A stretch of DNA of 64,000 nucleotides, from NCBI GenBank assembly GCA_020310875.1, contig CM035423.1, positions 133,876,696 through 133,940,695 on the forward strand. Direction: 5' to 3'. Origin of the DNA: Ceratopteris richardii. Lineage: Eukaryota > Streptophyta > Polypodiopsida > Polypodiales > Pteridaceae. Position 1 is the first letter of the stretch. Every line of letters starts with the position of its first letter. Under the pieces are notes generated by a model. It did no database searches, was not told where the DNA came from, and saw only the letters and a list, made by a program, of their open reading frames with translations. Below, piece after piece: positions 25,373 to 37,259 of this stretch. Made by a program: the position numbers and the translations under genes.

Positions 25373-25407
25373 CCAACATCTGCATGCAATGCTTGAAAAG
25401 TACCTAT

Positions 25408-26699
25408 TGTTAAGGAAACACTCACGAATTTGACGCAACAAACAAAGAGAGAAACAGAATCTTCCGGAAAATCAGTGCACAGGTGTACAGTATGCGAAGT
25501 TAGTGCACGGTGTGCGCATAACAGAGCAATTAACCGCGGCGGGCGCGTAAGGCGCGTATAACGCAAATTGAAGAATGACAGGGCAGAGGAGCGCCAAAGA
25601 AAGTGTATATATATATACAGCAAGATTTGAAGAACTCGATGCAGATATACGCGGAGAGAGAATAGTAGAAGATACATAGAGAAGAACGAGAGACAGATAT
25701 AGAGAAGACGCCATAGATCGCGTATGAGTGAAGAGAGATTTAGAAGTTCTCAGAAGACGCCATAGATCGCGTATGTACAGATGAATAACACAAGCCTGAA
25801 GTGTCGGGTCTTTTCATCTGAAGAGGGATGGTAATAAGAAACTACTCACTGTAGGAGAGTTTCTGTAACTTGAGCAAGAAGAGGCCAAGTTTACTTGTAC
25901 ACATCTTCTCTAATTGAAAACACATGTTCATGTGGACGTCTGCGTGCAATCTTTACTTGTGAAGAATCTAAAGTTATTTCGTGTTACGGTAGGATGTTTC
26001 GTTTATCCTTAACTATCACGACTCGTTACTAAACGTGCTTCAGTACCTTCTCTGTAAACGCATGTTTCGGTGTATAACAGTTTACTCAGTAAACATATTT
26101 CAGTAATTTTTCGGTCAGTTACAATTTCTCAGAAATCAAGTTTTTGGGTAGAACAACGAAGTATAACTCGCATCAGAGTTCGAAGCTTTGTATGAGAGAT
26201 AGCTCATCTTGTAGCTAGACGTCTCTACTTTAAGCTGGTCACAGTTTCCGGTGAAAAGGAGATGTGCATGCAGTACAAAATCTAACCGGAAAGTAGCACT
26301 TCAGAACTGTGAAGTTTTTCCTAAACTTCAGAAGAGTTCATTAAGTGGAGAAAGGTCACGAATCACTTTCTTACTTCTTGTATGTTCACTTGAAGAAATT
26401 ATAACCAGAATAGAAGTTCATTTCGGTGAAGTTCCGATACGACTACGGTGTCAGTCCAGTGACAGTCTGGTGAAGTTCCGGTGGAACTTGTGTCGCAGAA
26501 TAACATAGTTAAGACGACGTTAATTAGTCTAAGCTACTGTTGATTACAGAGGTGTTCTGAATCACTCTAGTTTAGCATTCTACTACGGTGGCGCGGCAAT
26601 TTCCGCAGGCCTGACAGAGTTCAAGCTTTGTCGCGAAACCCACCTTCAGGGCGAAAGTATTTCCGCACCAGTGGTATTAGAGCTGAAGTTTCGCCAACA
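25408..26699 (+). repeat. Copia-1 5' LTR
   Basis: Starts TGTTAAGGAA and ends TTTCGCCAACA. A TATA-rich run (GTATATATATATAC) near 25.60 kb is the likely core promoter. The phrase AGACGCCATAGATCGCGTATG occurs twice downstream of it, about 50 bp apart. The LTR is long for a Copia element. Confidence 0.95.
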
Positions 26700-26701
26700 A
26701 T

Positions 26702-26713
26702 TGGTATCAGAGC
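26702..26713 (+). other. Copia-1 primer binding site (initiator tRNA-Met)
   Basis: TGGTATCAGAGC, two bases after the 5' LTR. This is the classic plant Copia primer site. Confidence 0.9.
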
Positions 26714-26761
26714 AGGATAATCTCCCAAGAATTGGTTTCAGAGCCTAGAGTATTCCCTATC

Positions 26762-27620
26762 ATGGCAGATCACGTCCAAATTGATAAACTGGACAGAGAT
26801 AATTATCCTGCATGGGTAATGCGCATGGAAGCCTTACTTATGAGTAAGGACTTAATGACGTACGTGACCGGAGAAGATAAGAAGCCGACTTTCGAAGATG
26901 ATAGTCAACCGGAAAAGGAAGAACTAGACGCCCTAAAGCTGTGGCAGAAGAAAGATGCAACGGCAAGAGCCTACATCTACAACACTGTTTCAGATCATCT
27001 GCTACCGCACATTAGAGGTTTGGAGAAAGCGGAGGACATATGGAGTGCATTGGAAGATCATTTCCAAAATACTACGAAAGCTAGGAAAGCCAGCCTATGG
27101 TCCGAGTTCACAACGTTCAAAAAAAGGCCGAGTCAAAGCATCAGTGACTACGTCACTAAAATGAAGGATCTAGCAGATAGTCTGGGATCCATAAATGAAG
27201 AAGTCGAAGATCATAGATTGATAGCGCAAGTGCTCACAGGGTTGAGAGGAGATGAAAGGTGGAAACCTTTCGTACTCTCAACTAAACTTTCTTTAAATCA
27301 TTTTGTGCCAGATTTAAATCAGTTGCTTGGTTTGATGCTCACATATGAGCAAGACCTGAAAGGAGACGCAGATAAAGGACATAGCTCTGCAATGTACATG
27401 AAGAACAAGAAGAAAGACAAAGGTAAGTCAAAAGATGAAGAAGATTCGAGCTCTCAGGCCTATTACGCAAGAGGTAAAGGCACTGGCAGAGGAAGAGCAA
27501 GAGGAAGAAGCCGCCAGAATACCACCAAGAAAGCTTGCTAGATTTGTGGACTAAGCAACCATCTGGCGCATGACTGTTGGCACAATCAACAAGGATCAAA
27601 TCAAAATCAAAACAACAATA
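26762..27620 (+). mobile_element. Copia-1 gag region
   Basis: The start reads MADHVQIDKLDRDNYPAWV. It has the Copia gag fold phrases (W..LEDHFQ, SISDYVTKMKDLADSL, VLTGL). A basic Gly/Arg-rich tail with a zinc-knuckle-like C..C....H....C follows near 27.54-27.58 kb. Confidence 0.8.
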
Positions 27621-27784
27621 GCAGAGGCAGTAGCGGAAGAAATCAGAGTAACTTCCAAAGAGGAAGACAAAGCCAAAGAGGAGGCTACGGTAGAGGTGGA
27701 ACAAGAAGTTGGGGACAGAGCCAATCCTACAACACCACCTACAACAACTACGCAAATGACACACAGAATGAAAGTCATACATCA

Positions 27785-30700
27785 TTGATGATGAACTCAA
27801 TCAGCACATCTGATAACGAAGATCTAAAGGTATTTTACATTGACTCTGGATGTTCTAACCACTTGTCAGGAAACATAGAACTGATGTCAGAATTGGAAAA
27901 AGGAAGTGCGAGTCACACTGTTCAAACAGGTGACAATACAAGACACAAAGTACAATCAATCGGGAAAGTGAAATGCAAGAGTGGAGCAGATTTGCTAACC
28001 AATGTTTTGTATGTTCCAACAATACCGAAAAACCTGATCAGTGTGGGACAGATAGTCGAAAAAGGTTTTCAGGTCAGATTTACAAACAAAGGAGTATTTG
28101 TAGAAGATCCCAAGAACGGATATTATCAGATCATCTCTGGTAAGAAAGAAGGGAGACTCTTTACGTTAAGAGTACAAGGGAACATTGGCCAAGCGCTACT
28201 CACACATGATGAAAAGGTAATTACATAACTTGATCTCTGGCACAAGAGATTAGGTCATTTTCACGAAAAAGGAATCAAAGCTATGATAGCGAATCAGTTT
28301 GTACTGGGATTACCGAACGTACAGAACCAACATATGATTCACAAATGCGAAGCCTGTCAGATGGGAAAAGCCCACAGGTTACCTTTCCAGAAGAAAGGAT
28401 TCAAACATGACAGTGTGCTGGAACTCATACATACAGATGTATGGGGACCAACGAAAGAAGGATCAATCAGCGGATCAAGGTACTATGTTTTATTCATTGA
28501 TGATGCAACAAGGTGGATAACCCTTTATGTTTTGAAGGAAAAGTCAGAAGTGTTTGGAGCCTTCAGGCATTTTCATGCATATGCTGAAAGGCTTACCGGA
28601 CGAAAACTTAAAAGACTGAGGCCTGATGGAGGGGGAGAATACTTCTCCCGTGAATTCAATGACTATCTTTGGAATGCAGGTATTAAGAGAGAAATAACCT
28701 GCAGATACACACCACAACAAAACGGTGTAGCAGAAAGAAGAAACCGAACTCTAGTCGAGTTTGCACAAGCTATGCTAAAAGAAAAAAATTGCCCAGATTA
28801 TCTTTGGGCTGAAGCCGTAAACACAGCGACATACTTGGTAAACAGATTACCATGTACAGCGTTACAAGGAATGACCCCTTATGAAGCTTGGTGGGGAAAG
28901 AAGCCAACACTTGATCACTGCAAAGTGTTTGGATCAATAGTGTATGCTTATGTACCGTCTCAACTCAGACATAAGCTTGAACCAAAAGCAGAGAAATATG
29001 TGTTCGTTGGATACGATGAAAAGCAGATGGGTTACAGGTTATGGAGTCCTCTAACCAAACATTTTACTGTTTCCAGGGATGTAACATTTGATGAACAGAA
29101 AAGCTGGTATGCAGATCAGAGTCATACAGCTGAAGAATTTGAAGAAGAGATAAAAGGAAGAGAGAAAGGAAAAACAATCATACAGGTAAACAAAGAAGAC
29201 GAGGCAAGTACGTCCAGGACCGGAACTGGTATAAGGAACGAAGATGAAGACGGGTACTCAGACACACACGAAGAATATGAACCAAGAAGGTCAAACAGAG
29301 TAAGAAGACAACCGGAAAGATACTCGTATGATACATCGTATATAACTCAACAAGATTATGCATATATGGTTAAAGAAGAGGATGAGCCTCAGAGCTATGA
29401 CGAAGCCAAAGGCAAGAAGCAATGGCAAGAAGCAATGGAAGAAGAACTCACCGCACTGGAAGAGAACAAGACATGGGAGCTTGTTCCTAAACCGAATGGT
29501 AAGAAAGTAATTGGAAATAAATGGGTGTTCAAAATAAAGAAACTTGCAGATGGAAGGATAGCCAGACATAAAGCGAGACTGGTTATCAAGGGCTATGCTC
29601 AGACGCAAGGCATAGACTATGACGAGACGTTCAGTCCGGTGGCAAAGATGTCAACCATAAGAACAGTGATTGCTATAGCAGCATCAAAAGGATGGAAGCT
29701 AAGCCAGCTAGATATAAAGAATGCATTCCTGAATGGATATATATCAGATGAAGTCTATATGGAACAACCGGAAGGGTTTACAAGTTCCAGATACCCAAAT
29801 TTTGTTTGCAGGTTAAGAAAAGCACTTTATGGACTAAAGCAAGCCCCAAGAGCTTGGAACTACAGACTTGTGAAATATCTCAATGAACTTGGATACCAAA
29901 GTTCGAAGGCAGATGCAAGTCTACTCATCAAAAGGACAGAAGAAGGAATGATCTACATTTGTATCTATGTAGATGACATAATAATTACAGGTACCTCAGA
30001 TGCAGGAATCACAGAGGTAAAGAAACTGCTAGAAAAGGAATTCAAGATCAGTGACCTAGGAAAGTTATCATACTTTCTAGGTATGGAAATCACATATACA
30101 GATCATGGTGTATATGTCACACAAGAGAGGTATCTCCTGAACTTACTGAAGAAGTTCAACATGGAGAATTGCAGAGAAGCTTCAACACCGCTTGAAGTAA
30201 ACCATAAACTCAGTAAATATAGTGGAACAGAATTCAAGGACATGAAGAAGTATCAATCGTTAGTAGGAAGCTTAATATATGCTACGCTAACAAGACCGGA
30301 TCTTAGCTTTCCGGTGGGAGTTCTCTCACAGTTTATGCATTGTCCGACAGAGCAACATTGGGTTGCAGGACAAAGAGTTCTCAGATATATCAAAAGAACT
30401 ATAAAGGAAGGATTATATTATCCCTTTACGTCAGATATAAAGCTCAGAGCATATAGTGACTCAGATTGGGCAGGAAGTCAAGATGACCGAAGATCAACGC
30501 ACGGGTACATGATATACCTAGGAGATAAGCTGGTAAGCTGGTGCTCGAAGAAGCAACACACAGTAGCCTTATCATCAACAGAAGCAGAATACAAAGGACT
30601 GGTAGAAGCAGCCAAAGAAGTAAGATGGATGCAGACGTTACTTAAAAGCATGGGTATAGATCAAAGTATACCGATCATACATGGAGATAATATGAGCTCG

Positions 30701-30979
30701 CTGTATCTTGCAGCGAATCCTGTGTTTCATGCAAGAACAAAACACATAGAGATTCAGTATCATTTCCTAAGGGAAAAAGTAATGGAGAAAGAGATAGAAA
30801 TAGTCTACACTCCTACGAAAGATCAGATTGCAGATTTTCTGACAAAGAGCTTGGATGGAACAAAAACAAACAGATTCAAAGAGATGGCAGGTATAAAAGA
30901 AAGAAAGATATATGAAAGACCGGAAGAGGTCAAATTAGTGATTGAGGGGGAGCTGTTAAGGAAACACTCACGAATTTGA
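27785..30979 (+). mobile_element. Copia-1 pol region (protease, integrase, RT, RNase H)
   Basis: The protease is at about 27.84 kb (IDSGCSNHLSG). The integrase zinc-binding part and core run over about 28.2-28.9 kb (HTDVWGP, DDATRW, QQNGVAERRNRT). RT is at about 29.5-30.2 kb (KARLVIKGYAQTQGIDYDET, QLDIKNAFLNG, YVDDIIITG). RNase H is at about 30.4-30.8 kb (SDSDWAG, SSTEAEYKGL). The order protease-integrase-RT-RNase H defines Ty1/Copia. Most of it is open. Confidence 0.9.
30941..30953 (+). other. Copia-1 polypurine tract
   Basis: ATTGAGGGGGAGC directly before the 3' LTR start TGTTAAGG. The same tract occurs inverted at the Copia-2 LTR boundary. Confidence 0.9.
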
Positions 30980-32244
30980 CACAACAAACAAAGAGAGAAA
31001 CAGAATCTTCCGGAAAATCAATGCACAGGTGTACAGTATGCGAAGTTAGTGCACGGTGTGCGCATAACAGAGCAATTAACCGCGGCGGGCGCGTAAGGCG
31101 CGTATAACGCGAATTGAAGAATGACAGGGCAGAGGAGCGCCAAAGAAAGTGTATATATATATACAGCAAGATTTGAAGAACTCGATGCAGATATACGCGG
31201 AGAGAGAATAGTAGAAGATACATAGAGAAGAACGAGAGACAGATATAGAGAAGACGCCATAGATCGCGTATGAGTGAAGAGAGATTTAGAAGTTCTCAGA
31301 AGACGCCATAGATCGCGTATGTACAGATGAATAACACAAGCCTGAAGTGTCGGGTCTTTTCATCTGAAGAGGGATGGTAATAAGAAACTACTCACTGTAG
31401 GAGAGTTTCTGTAACTTGAGCAAGAAGAGGCCAAGTTTACTTGTACACATCTTCTCTAATTGAAAACACATGTTCATGTGGACGTCTGCGTGCAATCTTT
31501 ACTTGTGAAGAATCTGAAGTTATTTCGTGTTACGGTAGGATGTTTCGTTTATCCTTAACTATCACGACTCGTTACTAAACGTGCTTCAGTACCTTCTCTG
31601 TAAACGCATGTTTCGGTGTATAACAGTTTACTCAGTAAACATATTTCAGTAATTTTTCGATCAGTTACAATTTCTCAGAAATCAAGTTTTTCGGTAGAAC
31701 AACGAAGTATAACTCGCAGCAGAGTTCGAAGCTTTGTATGAGAGATAGCTCATCTTGTAGCTAGACGTCTCTACTTTAAGGTGGTCACAGTTTCCGGTGA
31801 AAAGGAGATGTGCAGGCAGTACAAAATCTAACCGGAAAGTAGCACTTCAGAACTGTGACGTTTTCCTAAACTTCAGAAGAGTTCATTAAGTGGAGAAAGG
31901 TCACGAATCACTTTCTTACTTCTTGTATGTTCACTTGAAGAAATTATAACCAGAATAGAAGTTCATTTCGGTGAAGTTCCGATACGACTACGGTGTCAGT
32001 CCAGTGACAGTCTGGTGAAGTTCCGATGGAACTTGTGTCGCAGAATAACATAGTTAAGACGACGTTAATTAGTCTAAGCTACTGTTGATTACAGAGGTGT
32101 TCTGAATCACTCTAGTTTAGCATTCTACTACGGTGGCGCGGCAATTTCCGCAAGCCTGACAGAGTTCAAGCTTTGTCGCGAAACCCACCTTCAGGGCGAA
32201 AGTATTTCCGCACCAGTGGTATTAGAGCTGAAGTTTCGCCAACA
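30954..32244 (+). repeat. Copia-1 3' LTR
   Basis: 1,291 bp, about 99% identical to the 5' LTR, and followed by the CCTAT target duplication. Confidence 0.95.
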
Positions 32245-32990
32245 CCTATAAGACTATCAAGTGGTTGCTCCTCCACCAAAGTAGAAGGAAATATGTTTGC
32301 AACAAAAAAATACACATTTTAGTAGGGTATATGAAGAAATTGGAACATGAATCAATCAATACTAAAGATTCATACTTACAATTGATAGGATATCTCAATT
32401 TTTTTAAGTTCTCCAATTTCATGCTTGAAATTGTAAAAACATGTGCAATGGCAATAGTCCCACAACTTTTGAGATTTTTGAAGCCCAATAACTTCTCTTT
32501 CCAATGAAGATCCAAAGTTTCCATGATCTCTTACACGATGAGGGCCAACACCAGAGGGTTTCATGTACACCCATGCACTTTGGGTTTCATGTACACCCAT
32601 GCACCTTTGCAAAACTCATGTCCTAACCAATGTCCTTCTCCAACCTTGATATTGTGATACTTTTACGCGATAAACTCATCTTTTGGATGCCTATAGGATT
32701 CTGGTTTCTCCATTGGAGTTATGGACGTGAAATTATAAGTTCAAAGAGGAAGATGCACCAAGAAAGAAATGCAGACACAGGAGCTTCAATGGTGTGCGAG
32801 GGAAAGAAACTAGTGGAATGAAATGACTTTTTGGGACCTAGGTATGAAAGTGTGAGGTCAAAGAAGGGAAAAAGTTGTACTTTTGAGTTATTTTTGAAAA
32901 AGTCGCTTTTTTAGGTCAATTCATGCACAAATTTTTGTTTCGAGTAAAAAATAGCCATTTTGATCCTAAAAGAGTGAGATTGGGGACCAC

Positions 32991-33113
32991 TGAATGGTGT
33001 TATGATGAAGTTTAAAACTTTTTGAAATTTTTGAATGGTGTTATGATGAAGTTTAAAACTTTTTGAAATTTTTGAATGGTGTTATGATGAATTTTAAAAC
33101 TTTTTGAAATTTT
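32991..33113. repeat. 41-bp tandem repeat, three copies
   Basis: Units start TGAATGGTGTTATGATGAA at 32,991, 33,032 and 33,073. They are near identical. Confidence 0.95.
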
Positions 33114-35013
33114 TGAATTTTCGAGCATAAGCTAGTTATGAGATTCCTCTCTCTCGAGGCAAAACTTGAGCATAGGAGTATCATGTCCCCTCTTTCCCCT
33201 TCAACCTACAATTTATAGGCCACAGACTGTGTCCATCTCTTCTGATTGGTCCATCACTACTACTTGATCCAAAAGGCCCATGCAAATTTTTCCCCCTAAT
33301 GATAAGTATGTGGTTGTGGACATCTTTGAAATTCCTCATCACTCAATGCCTAAATACATCTCATGTATACAATGCACTACATTAATTTGGCATGTCTGAT
33401 CTCATTACTAGTTGCAACTTCTTATGCTTTCTAGTATGATACTACAACCAAAGCTCCCTATAAGTAGTTCCTATTTAGTATGAAAACATTTAATAACCAT
33501 AAATCTTGATCTGCTGATCTTTCTTGCATTACCAAAAATTACCCAAAGAGAAGAAAATGCTTTGTGCAATCCACTTCAGAAATCGAGATCGAGCATCCAT
33601 AACATCGAGAGAGAGAGAGAGAGAGAGGTTCTTGCTATCATCCATCATAAAGCTAAACATCAAATATGATAGGAACTCGATAAAAATGACTCTGGTGGCT
33701 TTTGTTATGAGAATATGAATGATGAGTCACATTCGTAAGCTATGCATGGAAAGATCCAAAACAAGAAAGATGTTTTACATTTGTAACCTATGTATGGAAG
33801 TGTTCAAAACCATAATTCCTCCACAAGGTCGGTAGACATCGCGAGGATTGGTAATGCTCAATTGGCCGGGGTAAAGTTGCATGACTCTCTCCAATGTTCG
33901 AGAAGCTAGTACACGTTTATGGGAGATGAAATTACGTAGTACCTATAAGTGATTGTCAATCTTGAGATCAAATGTACAACAAAAGCAAGCACTATATCTT
34001 CTCCCAGTTCAGGAGAGGGTACGAAACGCATTCGCCAGACATAAGATCGATGGCATATACATGGAAACTGCAATCTATTTTATAATATTTGTTCAAAAAA
34101 CTAAAAGCAAACACAGCAAATAAATACGTACATAGAAGACGGTGGTTTATCGAAAACTGTGCAAACTTATCGAAGAATAGAGCTTTCAAGGGAATTATTT
34201 AATCTATGCAACTACTGAAACTAAATCATTTACAAATGTTCGATATTAAGACCCACTAAATGGCTTGCCCACTGCTCCCCTGATGAGCCCGGTTAGACTT
34301 AGAAAAAGTGTTTCCATGTTTCAAGGATAGATCCGGCGTCCAACTATTTCCCACAAAACTAACTCGTAAAAAAAGGATATATTGATGTTCCCAAATATTG
34401 CCTAGCAGAACCGCAGAACAGACAAAGTGTGGAACAAATTGTGCTCTAGGGGTCGAAATTGACTCAAATCGCCTGAAGGGAAATCGTAGAACACGTTTAG
34501 AACCTAAAAATGGAAAAGGACTGAATCCAAATTCATGCGATAGTATAGGAGAGCGCTGAACGAGATATAAAATCAGAATAGAAAATGTAGGGAGGATATC
34601 TTAAGCGGTCTCGGCCATAACATGAACAAGCAACCACAAACGACTACCTCAGTTTGTGAAACAGTAATGGAAATAATAAACACAAGAGATGCATAACTGT
34701 TGGAATATGCTTTAAGCTCAACGCAGAATCTAAAAAAATCTCCACAACATTAATGGATGACAAATGACTGTCGCCAGAAACATAACAGTACTATACTTCG
34801 GAAAAAAATGGGGATAATAAACTTATTGAAAGCTCTCTAAGGGGAACAAAAGAGCTGAAAACCTCTCCCATCAACAAAAACCCGTTATGAAAACAGAAAG
34901 ATTACAATAAAAACCACAGGATGCATTCCACAATCTTTCAGAGAGGTAAGACAGTGGACAACAAGCTCACAGTTCCGCAATCCCTACCACCAGGGGAGGA
35001 AAGTGCAGACAGA

Positions 35014-35420
35014 CAGATAAGGAAGCTACAATGCCCAACATCTGCGGTAGAATTGGATAACGTCAACGACGATGGGAAATGATAGGCGCGTACTACAGTT
35101 CAAGTCAACCTCTAATAAAGTTGACAAAAAGAAACCTAACAAAGTATAATTTAGATGCCTGATAAGAACAGGAAAACAGGGGGAGAAAAAAGGGCAGACA
35201 GAAAATAGAAAAGATAACAGATAAGCACGCTACAATGTCCAACATCTGCGGGAGAATTGGCAAACGTCAACGACAATGGGAAATGATAGTCGCGTACTTC
35301 AGTTCAAGTCAACCTCTACTAAAGTTAACAGAAACCCTAACAAAATAAAATTTAGATGCCTGATAAGAACAGGAAAACAGCCCAGAGAAAATTAACAGCA
35401 GACACAACACACAAAATAAA
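35014..35420. repeat. Diverged tandem duplication, period about 205 bp
   Basis: The block beginning AGATAAG..GCTACAATG and running through AACATCTGCGG, AACGTCAACGAC, AGTTCAAGTCAACCTCTA and TTTAGATGCCTGATAAGAAC occurs at 35,014 and again at 35,219. Differences and small indels are scattered through it. Confidence 0.85.
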
Positions 35421-35974
35421 ATAAAAACAGACCTGAACATAACCTCGTAATACTATTAAATTGACCCAGAAAATTAAAAGAAATATGTGCAAAATAAAAA
35501 AGGAACATTGCAGATAGTTAACGATAAGTCAGGCATCTGAACATAAAACTGTAAAATATTTTTAAGCTGACACAGAACAATAAAAAGAGGTGTGAAACAT
35601 GAAAAGATAACAATACAGATAAGATTAAAGTAGAATCACAGTCTTTGTACATTAACCAAAACAATGGTACCGTTTGGATAGCCAATACAAACCAAATCAA
35701 CAATATGTTTACATCGAGCTAAATAGCATAATTCTTTGGATAGTTTATAACCACCGAATCAGCATCAGCAGGAAACGAGAAGACGTGATTATGAGTGCCT
35801 AATTGGTGCAAATAGTCTAATATCCTACGAGAATCGGCGTTGCACAGTGCTATGCTAGAACAAAAGATGAGGATGTACCTCGATTATGTATAAGCTAGAT
35901 ACGGTGCTCCTCTAAATTCGGTTCTCATCTACATAAACAACGAGGGTCCTGCACACGGGGCGTGAAATCTGAAA

Positions 35975-36911
35975 TTAAGCTTCCTTCTTTATGATAGATT
36001 CTATCCGCTTGATCGGAAGGAGAGGTAGATAACCAGCCAGAGGAAAATGGTGATCCTTCAGTGTGCAAAGCAATTTGTTCACCTTGTCTCCGGCACAAAG
36101 AGCTGGTGGTGTGACGATGTGGACCACAGTCAAAGAAAACGGAAGTTTGAGAAACTGCTTCCAAGCAAAGTGCAGGTACTCTTCCACAATTGGCTCGGCC
36201 TTGTTGAAACAACCCTTTGAAGCTTCTATAAATCCCACCCTGTGTATCTCTGCCGAGACCTCAATAATATAATCAGGTACCTTTTTTGCCACATCAACGG
36301 ACTTGTCCAAACAGCCCTTCAGCAGATGAGGCGCATGCTTGCGAACTGTGCAGACAAATACATCTAGCTGCAAAGCATGGTAAAACGTATAATTGAAAAG
36401 ATGCTAGATTAAGAATGGCGAATAACGGCGGAAATCACACGGCTTTCAGATACATCTAGCTGCAAAGCATGGTAAACCGTATAATCGAAAAGATGCTAGA
36501 TTAAGAATGGCGAATAGCGGCGGAAATCATATCAATCGAAACTAAAAGAACGTTACCTTCCGGTCAATGAAGAGGAGGATGTGGTGCTCGTTACCCTTGA
36601 TGAGGTTACAGAGCGGCGAGAGGGCCTCCGTAACTTTGCATTCAATTTCGTGGATGCGAGGCCGCCATGATCCCGACCACTCCTTAGCGATCGCGTACAC
36701 GCGGACCACGCAGGTCTTAGCAAGAGAGCCCGTGGCTTCCACAAAGCCTAAATACTTGAGTTCTTCGTATCCACCGTGCACCTGCCTCAATGAGGCCATC
36801 AGTTATGCAAATGAAAGAACTTAGGGAAGCAGAACAGAGCGGAGATGAAACCATTTGTGCAGGAAATGAGCACCAAAATACCAAAGAAAACAAATTTACC
36901 GAATCCGCCAT
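35975..36911 (-). CDS. REF/SRPP-family (small rubber particle / lipid-droplet-associated) protein, three exons
   Basis: The minus-strand gene model is exon 1 36,911-36,900, exon 2 36,781-36,557 and exon 3 36,367-35,975, giving 4 + 75 + 130 = 209 codons. All junctions are phase 0 with GT...AG introns of 118 and 189 bp. The family hallmark ELKYLGFVEATG is at residues about 11-22, and HHILLFIDRK.LDVFV spans the exon 2/3 join, matching the family's FxDRKVD region. The length fits the usual 200-250 residues. Family members coat lipid droplets or rubber particles and act in stress tolerance; they have no signal peptide and none is seen here. An alternative start is the ATG at 36,799 (MASLRQVHGG...), which would make exon 1 non-coding or absent. 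The hallmark is strong. The exon 1 assignment is inference. Confidence 0.8.
36368..36530 (-). repeat. 92-bp tandem duplication covering the exon 3 splice acceptor
   Basis: The segment starting CATCTAGCTGCAAAGCATGG at 36,361 recurs at 36,453, with both copies running to CGGCGGAAATCA. It duplicates the last part of intron 2, the TTTGCAG acceptor and the first bases of exon 3. Using the outer acceptor would add codons LDVSESRVISAVIRHS and then reach a stop. Confidence 0.85.
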
Positions 36912-36985
36912 CGCTCCCACAATGATGAAATTCTTCTGACAGACCAGGAGCGAAGGAAGGTGAAGAAGAGAAACACTCCACTAGA

Positions 36986-36994
36986 TTAATATAT
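36986..36994 (-). promoter_or_regulatory. TATA box of the REF/SRPP gene
   Basis: TATATTAA on the minus strand, about 75-85 bp upstream of the exon 1 ATG. This leaves a short 5' UTR if transcription starts about 30 bp downstream. Confidence 0.55.
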
Positions 36995-37097
36995 GGTGGA
37001 AATGATACACTTCAGAGTGGGAGGCGAAGGTAGTGAATCACGAATGACAGCGTAAACCGACGAGAGAATAAGCGGTGTTAGAAAGAGAAAGACCTCC

Positions 37098-37103
37098 GCC
37101 GAC
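37098..37103 (+). promoter_or_regulatory. DRE/CRT core (GCCGAC) upstream of REF/SRPP
   Basis: GCCGAC matches the RCCGAC core bound by DREB/CBF factors, about 105 bp upstream of the TATA box. A six-base match alone is weak. Its place beside an ABRE core makes it more plausible. Confidence 0.35.
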
Positions 37104-37149
37104 TCGTGTATACTGTAGTCCAGAGCAGTCCATCGGAGGCGGATCTTCT

Positions 37150-37156
37150 GCCACGT
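37150..37156 (-). promoter_or_regulatory. ABRE core (ACGTGGC) upstream of REF/SRPP
   Basis: ACGTGGC on the gene's strand, about 160 bp upstream of the TATA box. ABRE cores mediate abscisic-acid response, and REF/SRPP-family genes are known to respond to drought and ABA. Confidence 0.4.
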
Positions 37157-37259
37157 TAGAAAAATAGACATTGAAGCTGGCAAACGTCTCCCTCTTCTCA
37201 ATATTCCCTCGGTTTTGCCCTCTGCGGATGCCGTTTACCACAAGTCACTCATGTAGCAT

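Larger units (their letters stand above)
23947..25407. other. Intergenic between Gypsy-1 and Copia-1
   Basis: AT-rich sequence with no supported gene. It contains the right copy of the host duplication (24,034-24,103) and a 15-bp tandem repeat just before Copia-1. Confidence 0.5.
25408..32244 (+). mobile_element. Ty1/Copia LTR retrotransposon, 6.8 kb (Copia-1)
   Basis: Two LTRs of 1,292 and 1,291 bp flank an internal region that has a tRNA-iMet primer site, gag, and protease-integrase-RT-RNase H in the Copia order. A perfect 5-bp target duplication CCTAT lies at 25,403-25,407 and 32,245-32,249. The LTRs differ at about a dozen positions (about 1%) plus one single-base indel, so it is a young insertion. 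It is nearly whole, with about two or three breaks in the internal coding region. Its proteins are close to those of Copia-2 at the right edge. Confidence 0.95.
32250..35974. other. Intergenic between Copia-1 and the REF/SRPP gene
   Basis: AT-rich sequence with no reading frame I can support as a gene. It holds a 41-bp tandem repeat (32,991-33,113), a short GA tract near 33.61-33.63 kb and a diverged 205-bp tandem duplication (35,014-35,420). The right end should include the 3' UTR of the REF/SRPP gene. Confidence 0.5.

Noticed and set aside
25075-25677. 200-codon minus-strand ORF at the Copia-1 left boundary
   Set aside because: It crosses from host DNA into the LTR, includes the 15-bp tandem repeat, and recurs in part at the other LTR. 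It is a chance reading frame.
32991-33113. CRISPR-like array
   Set aside because: The 41-bp units are directly adjacent with no unique spacers, in a plant nuclear context. It is an ordinary tandem repeat.
36986-37241. Small minus-strand ORFs upstream of the REF/SRPP gene
   Set aside because: They overlap the inferred promoter and TATA box and have no family similarity.
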